A DNA stretch of 64,000 nucleotides from Nocardia ninae NBRC 108245. Its GTDB lineage: Bacteria; Actinomycetota; Actinomycetes; Mycobacteriales; Mycobacteriaceae. The notes under the pieces were generated by a model. It made no database searches. It worked only from the letters and a program-made list of their open reading frames with translations, and was not told where the DNA came from. The position numbers and the translations under genes are program-made. Where the stretch lies: contig NZ_BJXA01000012.1 of NCBI RefSeq assembly GCF_007990755.1, positions 96,171 through 160,170 of the forward strand. The letters run 5' to 3'. Positions 40,510-48,919 of the stretch are shown piece after piece (within the stretch, counting starts at the first letter, position 1; the number at the start of each line of letters is the position of its first letter).

Positions 40510-40514
40510 CGATC

Positions 40515-43466
40515 TTGAAGTTCAGTGCGAAGGATTTGGTCGGATCGGCGCAGCGGTTGATGGCAACCGCGCAGAACGGCCTGGAGGTCATCCGTTTCGG
40601 CGGGTTGACCCATGACGTCGAGTCGTCCCCGTTCGAGGTGGTCGAGAGAAGGCGGATGTACCGGCTGCGGCACTACTTCCCCGACGACCCCACCCAGGGC
40701 CGTCCGGTCGCGCTGCTCGTGCCGCCGCTCATGGTGAACGCCGACATCTGGGACGTGAACGTCGAGGACGGCGCCGTCGGCATCCTGCAGCGCGGCGGAA
40801 TCGATTGCTGGGTCGTCGATTTCGGCTCACCCGCCAGCGAAGAGGGCGGCTGGGAGCGTGACCTCGCCGACCATGTCCTAGCGGTCAGCAGCGCGATCGA
40901 CGCGGTGACCGAGGCGACCGGCAGCGCCGTGCACCTGATGGGTTATTCGCAGGGCGGCATGTTCGCCTACCAGGTCGCCGCCTACCGGTTCGGCAAGGGC
41001 GTGCAGAGCATCGTGACGTTCGGCAGCCCGGTCGACGTGGTCGCGGGCATGCCGTTCGGCCTGCCCTACGGGATGGTGTCCGAGGTCGCCGACTTCCTGG
41101 CCGATCACGTGGTCACCCGGCTGCCGATCACCGATTCCATGGTGCGCATCGGCTTTCAGCTGCTCGACCCGATGAAGACCGCCAAGGCCAGGTTCGACTT
41201 CCTGCGGCAGCTGCACGACCGGGAGGCGTTGCTGCCCAAGGAGCGTCAGCGCCGGTTCCTCAACAGTGACGGCTGGGTCGGCTACGCGGGTCCGGCCGCC
41301 GCGGATCTGCTCAAGCAGTTCGTCGCGCACAACCGATTGATGCTGGGCGGCTTCGTGATTCGCGATCAGCCGGTCTCCCTCGCCGAGCTGAAGTGCCCGA
41401 TCCTTGCGTTCGTCGGCGAGGTCGACGACATCGGCCAGCCCGCCGCGGTGCGCGGCATCGTGCGGGCCGCGCCGAACGCGGAGGTGTACGAGGCGACCCT
41501 GGTCGCCGGGCATTTCGGCCTGGTGGCGGGCAGCACGGCGACCAACCACACCTGGCCGCTGGTGCGCCAGTGGGTCGACTGGCTCGACCGAGACAAGCCG
41601 CTGCCGCCGGAGATCCACCCGATGGCCGAGCACGTCGACAGCAACCGGCCGCGGTCGGCGGCCACCCGAGTGGTGCACACCGCGGCGACGCTGGCCGAGG
41701 CGGGCGCTGGCGTCGGCAAGGCGTTGGAAGGCATTGCCAGCAACACCGTTCGCGGTTCGGTCGAGCTGGCCGGTGAGGCGGCGCGGGCGTTGCCGCGACT
41801 GACCCGGCTCGGCATGATTCAGCCGCACACGCGAATTTCGCTGGGCCGGTTGATCGCCGAACAGGGCAGGCGCGCTCCACTGAAGGACCTGTTCCTGTTC
41901 GAGGATCGGGTGCACACCAACGCGGCGGTCAATGTCCGCATCGACAATGTGGTGCGCGGGCTCATCTCGGTCGGCATCCGGCCCGCGATGCGCGTCGGCG
42001 TGATCATGGAGACCCGGCCGAGCGCGCTGGCCACGGTCGCCGCGCTGTCCCGGCTCGGCGCGGTGGCGGTGCTGCTCGCCCCGGGCAGCGAGCTCGCCCG
42101 CGCGCTGGAGATCACCGGCGTCGACACGGTCGTCACGGATCCGGAGAACCTGCGGCACGCCTCGACCGTCGGCGCGCGGGTGCTGGTGCTCGGCGGCGGC
42201 GACACCCGCCGGCTCGATATTCCGTTGAGCGATCAGGTGATCGACCTCGAGCAGATCGATCCGGCGCAGGTGAAACTGCCTGCCTGGTACCGGCCCGATC
42301 CCGGCCTGGCGCGCGAGCTGGCGTTCGTGCTCGTCACCGGCACCGGTGACCGGCTGGAAACCAAATACATCACCAACCACCGCTGGGCGCTGTCCGCCTT
42401 CGGTACCGCCACCACCGCCGACCTGAACCGCAGGGATACGGTGTATTGCCTTGCGCCGCTGCATCATTCGTCCGGCCTGCTGGTGAGTCTCGGCGGCGCG
42501 ATCGCGGGCGGCAGCCGGATCGCGCTGGCGCGTTCGCTGGATCCGGCGCAGTTCGCCGAGGAGGTGCACCGCTACGGGGTCACCGTGGTCACCTACACCT
42601 GGACGATGCTGCGCGACATCCTCGACGCCGAGGTGTTCCCGGTCGGGCACCGGCACCCGATCCGGCTGTTCATCGGCTCCGGCATGCCCGCAGGGCTGTG
42701 GCGGCGCACCACCGAGCAGTTCGATCCGGCCAGGGTGCTGGAGTTCTACGCCTCCATCGAGGGCGACGTGGTGCTGGCCAACGTGAAGGGCGTCAAGCGC
42801 GGCTGCAAGGGCAGGCCGGTGCCGGGCACCGCCAGGGTGGAGCTGGTCGGCTACGACCCGATCACCGAGCAGATCCTGGTCGACGACTCGGGTTACGCCC
42901 GGCGTTGCGCGGACAACGAGGTCGGGCTGCTGCTCGGCAAGGCGTCCGACGGAGTGGACATCTCGGCGGGCGGGTTGCGCGGGGTGTTCGCGCCGGGCGA
43001 CTCGTGGATGCCGACGGAGAACTTGTTCCGCCGCGACAGCGACGGCGACTACTGGCTGATCGACCGCAAGGACACCGTGATCCGCACACCGCGTGGACCG
43101 GTGTTCGGGCAGCCGATCGTCGATGTTCTCAACGACATCACCGCGGTCGACATGGAAGTCGCCTACGGCTTGGAAGTCGGTGAGCACTGCATTGCCGTCG
43201 CCGCGATCAGCGTGCGCAAGGGTTTCCGGTTGGAGCCCAAGGACGTGACCGAGGCGCTGCGCGCGCTCGACCCGGCCCAGCGGCCCGATCTGGTCTACGT
43301 GGTGGAGGAGATTCCGCGCAGCTCCTCCTACCGGCCGTCCACCCGGGCGGTGCAGGCGGCGGGTCGTCCGCAGCCGGGCCCCGATACCTGGTGGTACAAC
43401 CGGGCCTCCGACGCCTACGAAATTCTCACCGAGGACGACGCGCCCACCGTCCTCGGCGACAGCTGA
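40515..43466 (+). CDS. Bifunctional lipase-type alpha/beta hydrolase and acyl-CoA synthetase-like protein (Rv1683 type)
   Basis: 983 residues from TTG 40515. Residues about 60-375 are an alpha/beta hydrolase related to PHA-synthase/lipase proteins, with elbow HLMGYSQGGMF (Ser near 144). Residues about 450-983 are an AMP-binding enzyme domain: SIEGDV near 747 and DRKDTVI near 850 are in place, but the usual TSGTTGxPKG loop reads VTGTGDRLETKYI and the C-terminal lysine motif (PRTxxGK) reads PRSSSYRPSTR. Layout, length and neighbours match M. tuberculosis Rv1683, described as a long-chain acyl-CoA synthase/lipase linked to triacylglycerol metabolism. The altered motifs leave adenylation activity doubtful. 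Confidence 0.88.
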   Translation: MKFSAKDLVGSAQRLMATAQNGLEVIRFGGLTHDVESSPFEVVERRRMYRLRHYFPDDPTQGRPVALLVPPLMVNADIWDVNVEDGAVGILQRGGIDCWVVDFGSPASEEGGWERDLADHVLAVSSAIDAVTEATGSAVHLMGYSQGGMFAYQVAAYRFGKGVQSIVTFGSPVDVVAGMPFGLPYGMVSEVADFLADHVVTRLPITDSMVRIGFQLLDPMKTAKARFDFLRQLHDREALLPKERQRRFLNSDGWVGYAGPAAADLLKQFVAHNRLMLGGFVIRDQPVSLAELKCPILAFVGEVDDIGQPAAVRGIVRAAPNAEVYEATLVAGHFGLVAGSTATNHTWPLVRQWVDWLDRDKPLPPEIHPMAEHVDSNRPRSAATRVVHTAATLAEAGAGVGKALEGIASNTVRGSVELAGEAARALPRLTRLGMIQPHTRISLGRLIAEQGRRAPLKDLFLFEDRVHTNAAVNVRIDNVVRGLISVGIRPAMRVGVIMETRPSALATVAALSRLGAVAVLLAPGSELARALEITGVDTVVTDPENLRHASTVGARVLVLGGGDTRRLDIPLSDQVIDLEQIDPAQVKLPAWYRPDPGLARELAFVLVTGTGDRLETKYITNHRWALSAFGTATTADLNRRDTVYCLAPLHHSSGLLVSLGGAIAGGSRIALARSLDPAQFAEEVHRYGVTVVTYTWTMLRDILDAEVFPVGHRHPIRLFIGSGMPAGLWRRTTEQFDPARVLEFYASIEGDVVLANVKGVKRGCKGRPVPGTARVELVGYDPITEQILVDDSGYARRCADNEVGLLLGKASDGVDISAGGLRGVFAPGDSWMPTENLFRRDSDGDYWLIDRKDTVIRTPRGPVFGQPIVDVLNDITAVDMEVAYGLEVGEHCIAVAAISVRKGFRLEPKDVTEALRALDPAQRPDLVYVVEEIPRSSSYRPSTRAVQAAGRPQPGPDTWWYNRASDAYEILTEDDAPTVLGDS

Positions 43467-43482
43467 GACGACGAATCCAGTT

Positions 43483-43519
43483 GTCGAGCCGCCGCATTCA
43501 CCGGGTGCGGCGGCTCGAC
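43483..43519 (+). terminator. Strong hairpin after the acyl-CoA synthetase gene
   Basis: GTCGAGCCGCCGCA and TGCGGCGGCTCGAC form a perfect 14-bp stem with a 9-base loop, starting 17 bases after the stop. No T tract, common in actinobacteria. Confidence 0.65.
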
Positions 43520-43593
43520 CCGGTCGCGCGCGCCGAGCGCCCGCGCCGTAGCATCCAGCGCTGACGTTGCTGTCCGATTTTCAGGGGTCCTTG

Positions 43594-44193
43594 GTGCGTA
43601 CGAGCCTTATCTACCGCAACGCCACCGTGTACGAGCTGCTTATCCGCGCGCTGTACGGCCGGCACTACACGGCGCGGTACCGCGCGATCGAGGCGCTGGT
43701 GCCCGACGGCGCCAGTGTGGTCGATTTGTGCTGCGGGCCGGCGACTTTGTACACCCGCTATCTGCGCGACAAGTCCGTCGATTACACGGGACTGGATCGC
43801 AACGACAAGTTCGTCGCCCAGCTCACCGAGGCGGGCGGGCGCGGCATGGTCTGGAACCTGAACTCCGACACCCCGCTGCCCGAGGCCGACTACCTGGTGA
43901 TGCAGGCCAGCCTCTACCACTTCCTGCCCGAGCCCGCGCCGGTGCTCGATCGGATGCTGAAGGCCGCTCGCAAACAGGTGATCATCGCCGAACCGGTGCG
44001 CAATATCGCCAGCAGCGACAACCGGGTGCTCGCCGCGATCGGCCAGCGGTTCACCAACGCGGGGGACGGCGCACAGGCGCACCGGTTCACCGAGGAGACG
44101 CTGGACGAGTTGTTCCGCGGGTACGAGTCGCGGGTGGTGCGGCAGTCGTTGATCGCGGGCGGCCGAGAAAAGTTGTACGTACTCGACGCCTGA
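43594..44193 (+). CDS. SAM-dependent methyltransferase
   Basis: 199 residues. Class I fold: motif I VVDLCCGPATLY, acidic residue in VDYTGLDRND, motif with ADYLVMQASLYHF and VIIAEP. The substrate is unknown; beside sugar and envelope genes it might modify a glycan or lipid-linked sugar (inference). GTG 43594 has aggggt about 7 bases upstream; TTG 43567 is a longer alternative. Ends 3 bases before the convergent aminotransferase stop. Confidence 0.82.
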   Translation: MRTSLIYRNATVYELLIRALYGRHYTARYRAIEALVPDGASVVDLCCGPATLYTRYLRDKSVDYTGLDRNDKFVAQLTEAGGRGMVWNLNSDTPLPEADYLVMQASLYHFLPEPAPVLDRMLKAARKQVIIAEPVRNIASSDNRVLAAIGQRFTNAGDGAQAHRFTEETLDELFRGYESRVVRQSLIAGGREKLYVLDA

Positions 44194-44196
44194 CCC

Positions 44197-45336
44197 TCAG
44201 ACGGTGAAGTCGGTGACCGCTTCCACGACACGAGCGATCTGCTCGTCGGTCAGATCCGGCCACAACGGCAGGCGCACAACGGTTCCCGAGAACTCGGCGC
44301 TGCGCACGCACGGATGCGGCGTACGGCCCAGCTTCAACCCGGCCGGGCTGGAATCCAGCGGCACATAGTGGAACGGCGCCACGATGTTGCGCGCCCGCAG
44401 GTGCGCGATCAGGTCGTCGCGGCGTTCCTCGGTGGGCGTGCGCAGGTAGTACAGGTGCGCGGTGTGCTCGCGGTCGGCGGGCACCGTCATCAGTCGAACG
44501 TCGTTGCGGGCGGCCCATTCCGGCAGTCCGGCGGCGTAGGCGTCCCACACCCGGTGCCGACCGGCCTGGATCGTGTCGAACTCGTCGAGTTGCGCGTCGA
44601 GCACCGCCGCGTTCAACTCGCTGGGCAGGTAGCTGGAGCCGATGTCCTGCCAGGAGTACTTGTCCACCGCGCCGCGCAGGAAGCGGGCCCGGTCGGTGCC
44701 CTTCTCCCGGATGATCTCCGCGCGCGCCATCAGGATCTCGTCGGTGAGCAGCAGCGCGCCGCCCTCGCCGCAGTGCACGTTCTTGGTGTCGTGGAAGCTG
44801 AGCGTGCCGAGGCTGCCCAGGGTGCCGAGCGGGCGTCCGCGCCATCGGCCGCCGAGGCCGTGCGCATTGTCCTCCACGATGGCGAAGCCGTGCGTATTGG
44901 CCAGGGCCAGTAGCTGTTCCATGTCGGCGGCGACGCCACCGTAGTGGATGACCACCACGGCTTTGGTCCGTGACGTGACGGCGGCCGCGACCGACTCGGG
45001 GTCCAGGTTGCCGGTGTCGAGATCGATGTCGGCGAAGACGCAGGTAGCCCCGCGCAACGCCATGGCGGTCGCGGTGGAGGTGAACGCGAAGCTGGGGACG
45101 ATCACCTCGTCGTCGGGGCCCAGTTCCAGCAGCAGGCCCGCCATCTCCAGGGCGGAGGTGCACGAGGTGGTCAGCAGTGCGTGCGGTGCGCCGGTGATCA
45201 TCTTCAGCTTCGCGGTGGCCGCCGCGGTGAACGGTCCGTCGCCGTGGCTGTGGTCGGAGCCGAGCACGGCGCCGAGGTTGGCCAGTTCGCGCGGCGACCG
45301 GAACGGACGGCTGAAGATGATGCGGTCAGTGCTCAA
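44197..45336 (-). CDS. DegT/DnrJ/EryC1 sugar aminotransferase (RffA/WecE-like)
   Basis: 379 residues. PLP-dependent sugar transaminase; PLP lysine in LSFHDTKNVHCGEGGAL (about 182), TTSCTSALEMA and VIVPSFAFTSTATA. Closest pattern is dTDP-4-amino-4,6-dideoxygalactose transaminase (RffA/WecE). TTG start overlaps the upstream glycosyltransferase stop by 11 bases, so the pair is translated together. No dTDP-sugar synthesis genes are in the window, so the keto-sugar must come from elsewhere. Confidence 0.9.
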   Translation of the reverse strand: MSTDRIIFSRPFRSPRELANLGAVLGSDHSHGDGPFTAAATAKLKMITGAPHALLTTSCTSALEMAGLLLELGPDDEVIVPSFAFTSTATAMALRGATCVFADIDLDTGNLDPESVAAAVTSRTKAVVVIHYGGVAADMEQLLALANTHGFAIVEDNAHGLGGRWRGRPLGTLGSLGTLSFHDTKNVHCGEGGALLLTDEILMARAEIIREKGTDRARFLRGAVDKYSWQDIGSSYLPSELNAAVLDAQLDEFDTIQAGRHRVWDAYAAGLPEWAARNDVRLMTVPADREHTAHLYYLRTPTEERRDDLIAHLRARNIVAPFHYVPLDSSPAGLKLGRTPHPCVRSAEFSGTVVRLPLWPDLTDEQIARVVEAVTDFTV

Positions 45337-46423
45337 CCCGGTCGTTCCCCTTGGTCGTGGTGGTCAGTTCCCGGTCTTGCACCGGGCCCGCCGCTGCCAT
45401 CGGGCGCGGCGTCGGTGAATCGACGGTCAGATAAAGCGGCTTACCCACGAGGATATGCAACGCCACCCCGAGGTATTCGGCGATCAGACCGAGTGAGAAC
45501 AAGATAGCCCCGGCCACCAGCAGCAGCACCACGATCATCGAGGCCCAGCCTTCGGGCGCCCAATTGTCGGTGGTGAGCGCCTCGTACACGATGACGCCCG
45601 CCATCACGACGCCGCAGAGCGCCAGCGTCACACCCAGCAGGCTGACCAGGCGCAGGCCGCGAGTTCCGCTGCACAGCACCATCTTCCAGAACAGCGAGAA
45701 CAGGCGGCGGTAGTTGTAGCCGGAGTCCTCGCGGCCCTCGGCGCGCAGCACCACCGGCACCTGCGCGACCGAACCCACCACCCAGGTCAGCGCGACGTCG
45801 AGATACACGCCGTTGGAGGCGACGTCGGCGAGCTGACGCCCGATGGCGCCGCGGATCAGCCGGTAGCTCTCGAAGCGGGTGGAGTCGGGGAACGCGAACA
45901 CCGTCGCGAGCACCAGCTTCGCGCCGCGCGAGGTGAGGTTGCGCAGGAAGCCGTGTGGGCGGGTGTTGCTCGGCTTGGAGTAGACCAGCTCGGCGCGCTC
46001 GGTCAGCGCGGCGTCGAGGAAGCTGCCGATGAACCGGGGATCGTGCTGGCCGTCCTCGTCCATGGTGACGATCCAGTCGCCGCCCGCCGCCGACATGCCC
46101 GCGATCGTCGCGGCGTCCTGGCCGAAGTTGCGGCTCAACCAGATGGTGCGCACCTCGGGGTAGGTCCGCTCGAGTTCCTGCAACACCACATCGGAGCGGT
46201 CCGGGCCGCGGTCGTGCACCAGGATGATCTCGTCGATCTGGAAGGTGGCGCCGCCCGGCGTCTCGGTGGGGCGGGTGAACTCGTGCAGTTCGGCGACGAG
46301 CCCGCCGATGGTGTCCTCGCCACGATAGATCGGCACGACCACAGACACGGCATGCGGCCGGGCCGGCCCGCCGTTCGAGGTGACCGCGGCGGGGCGGGGC
46401 GTGCGGGTGGAGGGAATCGGCAT
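45326..46423 (-). CDS. Polyprenyl-phosphate glycosyltransferase (GT2, two-span)
   Basis: 365 residues. GT2 core VSVVVPIYRGEDTIGGLVAEL, DxD region TMDEDGQHDP (about 120) and the acceptor loop QVPVVLRAEGREDSGYNYRRL. Two transmembrane helices at about 265-320 (LLGVTLALCGVVMAGVIVY and IVVLLLVAGAILFSLGLIAEY). This is the DPMS/ArnC-type layout that loads a sugar onto a polyprenyl phosphate on the inner face. Shares a promoter region with the divergent YfhO-like gene; a GtrA flippase candidate lies nearby. Confidence 0.92.
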   Translation of the reverse strand: MPIPSTRTPRPAAVTSNGGPARPHAVSVVVPIYRGEDTIGGLVAELHEFTRPTETPGGATFQIDEIILVHDRGPDRSDVVLQELERTYPEVRTIWLSRNFGQDAATIAGMSAAGGDWIVTMDEDGQHDPRFIGSFLDAALTERAELVYSKPSNTRPHGFLRNLTSRGAKLVLATVFAFPDSTRFESYRLIRGAIGRQLADVASNGVYLDVALTWVVGSVAQVPVVLRAEGREDSGYNYRRLFSLFWKMVLCSGTRGLRLVSLLGVTLALCGVVMAGVIVYEALTTDNWAPEGWASMIVVLLLVAGAILFSLGLIAEYLGVALHILVGKPLYLTVDSPTPRPMAAAGPVQDRELTTTTKGNDRVEH

Positions 46424-46588
46424 CAGCTGGATCGACTTTCGATGACGGTGCGTGCCGGTACCCCCCGCTGGACAGCAGGGCCCGAGCCGCCCAGAACTCT
46501 AGCATGGTGCGGGTTTCGGATTCCGGGTCGGCGCATCCCCCCATCATCGACGCGTCGGCGGCCGGATGCCAAGCGCCACACTGCTGTG

Positions 46589-46594
46589 TAGGGT
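46589..46594 (+). promoter_or_regulatory. -10-like TAGGGT before the first YfhO-like gene
   Basis: TAGGGT is followed by nine bases (TTGGAACTC) and the GTG start. The same arrangement, with two base changes, precedes the second paralogue at 48905, so the signal was duplicated with the gene. Confidence 0.45.
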
Positions 46595-46603
46595 TTGGAA
46601 CTC

Positions 46604-48907
46604 GTGACGGATAGTGCAGTGTCGAGGGTGACGCGACCGGGGTCCGCCGAGGTCACGAGGGGTGACTCGAGCGAGGTCGCCGAGGCGTCGCCTGCCGGGG
46701 CCGCCCGTCCGGATGCGCCCGAGGGGGACCGCGCGGCCCGCCGGGACGTCTACCGCTGGGGACTCGTCACCGCCGTCGGCGTGGTGTTCGGCTACCTCGC
46801 GGTGCTGCTCGCCAACGCCAGGCACTTCTACACCGACGACACCGAGTCGCAGTACACCGGATTGTGGGTCGGCCTCGGCGACGCCCTGCGCGACGGCACC
46901 TTCCCGGTGCTGGTGCCCGAGCGGTGGATGTCGGGCAACAACACGATGGACGACGCGGGCCTGTTCAACCCGCCGCAGCTGCTGATCGATCTGATCGCGC
47001 CGTCCGTCGACAACATGGCGCTGTACGCCACCGTCGTCAAACTGATCTTCGCGATCATCGCCGCACTGGGCGTCTACCGGATCTGCCTCGCCTACGGTGG
47101 CCGGCCCGCGTGGTCGGCGGTGGCCGGTGTCGCGTTCCCGCTGTCCGGGTTCTTCCTGTTCTTCGACGAGGCCAGCTGGATGACCGCGCTCACCGGCACC
47201 GCGTGGCTGGTGCACGCGTGGGCGTCGTCGGTGCGCTACACACGCGGTCAGGGCGGGCCGATCCCGGTCTTCGTCTTCCTCTATCTGACGATCTCCACCC
47301 AGTACATCTTCCCGGCGGTCGAGGCGGCGTTGATGCTGCTCGCGGTCGCGGTGGGTGAGCTTGTCTACCAACGTAAATGGTGGCCGGTCGCGCGGCTGGC
47401 GGTGGTCGGGGCCTGTGCCGGGCTCGCGGGGCTGCTGACCTTCCTGCCGAGCATGCTGTCGGCGAAGGTGACCTGGCGCGGCACCATGGAGATCAACAAT
47501 GACCAGTTCCTCACCGTGCCGTGGTCGGAATCGCTGAATGCCAGCCTGCCGAGCTCGCTGCCCGCGTTCACCTCCTGGTGGGGGTATGTGCAGCCGATGC
47601 CGGTGACCTACATCGCCTGGTTCCTGATTCCGGCGCTCGCCTTCATCGATTGGGGCCGGGCCAAGGACAGCTGGCGGGAACTGTCGGGTGTCGCGTTCTT
47701 CGCGACGATGATGCTGATGTGGGCGGCCGGGCCGGGTTCGATCGGTCCGCTGCGCTGGCCGGTGCGGGTGCTGCCGATGCTGGCCATCGGGCTGCTGGTG
47801 CTGGTGTGCGTGTTGCTCGGGCGCTACGGCACGACCAGGGACCTGAAGAATCGCGGTATCGCCGCGGGGGTGCTGGTGCTGCTGCTGTGGGTTCGGTCGT
47901 TCTCCGCCGATCCGCATGATGTGGTCTGGCATGTACTGGCGGCCGCGGCGATCGTCGCGCTCGGTGTCGCGGTGTTGTGGGTGGACCGGATCAAGGGGAT
48001 TGCGGCGGCCTGTGTGCTGGTGATCGTGGCGATGTTCCCGATCGCGTTCTTCCAGGTGCAGGCCGCGCAGCCGACGCCGATGACGTGGAACCTGCCGACC
48101 AACCGCTCCGAGGCCAAGGCGGCGTTCCCGGATTTCCCGGGCACCACGCTGCAACTCGCCGAACGCGGACTGCTGCAACCGGGGGACAACAGTCTCGAAG
48201 GCGCGTACGGTTCGCTGGTTTTCGGCAACTACGCCAAGTCATTGGAGCTGTCTTACGTCAATGGCTACACCCCGACCGGGCACTTCTACTTCGGGGAGTT
48301 GCTGTGCATGCGGTGGGACAGCAGCGTCTGCCCGGACGCGTTCCGGCGCATGTTCGCCCCCGAACCGAGCACCGGGCGCACCCTGGCCGATCTGATGAAG
48401 CTGGATCGGGTGGTGCTGCAACGCGCCCTGTTCCCGGACGCGCGCAATCAGCCCGCGCCGGACGGCTGGAAGTGGGTCGACTACCCGGGCCACGAGAAGT
48501 ACATCTCGGTGCTGGAACGGGCGGACGGGCCGATCTCCACGGTGAACGGTCGAGTCGCGGACGCCAAGAACGTGACCGCGACGTCGATCTCGGAGACCGA
48601 CACCACCAGCCGGGTGCGGGTCAGCTCGCCGAACGGCGGGCGGGTGGTGTTCGCCCGGCTCGGCTGGCCCGGCTACCGCGTCACCATCGACGGCAAGCAG
48701 GTGCCGATCACCACGGTGGCGAAATCCTTTGTCGCCGTTGACGTTCCCGCTGGTACACAGAACGCCGAGTTGGTGCTGACCTGGCGTCCGCCCGGCTGGA
48801 AGATCGGCATCGCCGCGCTGGCGGCCGGAGTCGTGGGCACCGGCGTGCTGCAATGGCTGTACGTGCGGTCGCGGCGGCGTGCCAAGGCGCAGCCCGCCGC
48901 CGGGTAG
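46604..48907 (+). CDS. YfhO-like multi-span membrane protein (GT-C glycosyltransferase-like), copy 1
   Basis: 767 residues with about a dozen transmembrane helices and a C-terminal extracytoplasmic beta-rich domain (RVRVSSPNGGRVVFARLGWPGYRVTIDG...). The first external loop has ARHFYTDDTESQY, an acidic pair as used by GT-C enzymes that take sugar from a polyprenyl phosphate. With GT2 and GtrA alongside, it likely transfers the polyprenyl-linked sugar to a wall polymer or glycolipid. GTG 46604 is preferred to TTG 46595 by comparison with the second copy. Acceptor unknown. Confidence 0.82.
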   Translation: MTDSAVSRVTRPGSAEVTRGDSSEVAEASPAGAARPDAPEGDRAARRDVYRWGLVTAVGVVFGYLAVLLANARHFYTDDTESQYTGLWVGLGDALRDGTFPVLVPERWMSGNNTMDDAGLFNPPQLLIDLIAPSVDNMALYATVVKLIFAIIAALGVYRICLAYGGRPAWSAVAGVAFPLSGFFLFFDEASWMTALTGTAWLVHAWASSVRYTRGQGGPIPVFVFLYLTISTQYIFPAVEAALMLLAVAVGELVYQRKWWPVARLAVVGACAGLAGLLTFLPSMLSAKVTWRGTMEINNDQFLTVPWSESLNASLPSSLPAFTSWWGYVQPMPVTYIAWFLIPALAFIDWGRAKDSWRELSGVAFFATMMLMWAAGPGSIGPLRWPVRVLPMLAIGLLVLVCVLLGRYGTTRDLKNRGIAAGVLVLLLWVRSFSADPHDVVWHVLAAAAIVALGVAVLWVDRIKGIAAACVLVIVAMFPIAFFQVQAAQPTPMTWNLPTNRSEAKAAFPDFPGTTLQLAERGLLQPGDNSLEGAYGSLVFGNYAKSLELSYVNGYTPTGHFYFGELLCMRWDSSVCPDAFRRMFAPEPSTGRTLADLMKLDRVVLQRALFPDARNQPAPDGWKWVDYPGHEKYISVLERADGPISTVNGRVADAKNVTATSISETDTTSRVRVSSPNGGRVVFARLGWPGYRVTIDGKQVPITTVAKSFVAVDVPAGTQNAELVLTWRPPGWKIGIAALAAGVVGTGVLQWLYVRSRRRAKAQPAAG

Positions 48908-48910
48908 GGT
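48905..48910 (+). promoter_or_regulatory. -10-like TAGGGT before the second YfhO-like gene
   Basis: Lies at the stop codon of copy 1 and is followed by CTGGGACTC and the GTG start, the same spacing as copy 1. Suggests copy 2 can be transcribed on its own, leaderless or nearly so. Confidence 0.4.
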
Positions 48911-48919
48911 CTGGGACTC

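Larger units (their letters stand above)
39881..40514. other. 634-bp gene-free divergent region before the acyl-CoA synthetase gene
   Basis: Short open frames exist on both strands but none shows family similarity, a good ribosome site or coupling, so I call none of them. The right part holds two candidate promoter boxes (40384 and 40493) for the downstream gene and an inverted repeat GTGTC-N6-GACAC. Confidence 0.5.

Noticed and set aside
46544-48178. 544-codon minus-strand frame opposite the first YfhO-like gene
   Set aside because: Composition is Arg/His/Gln-rich as expected for an antisense shadow; no fold or signal, and codon positions fit the plus-strand gene.
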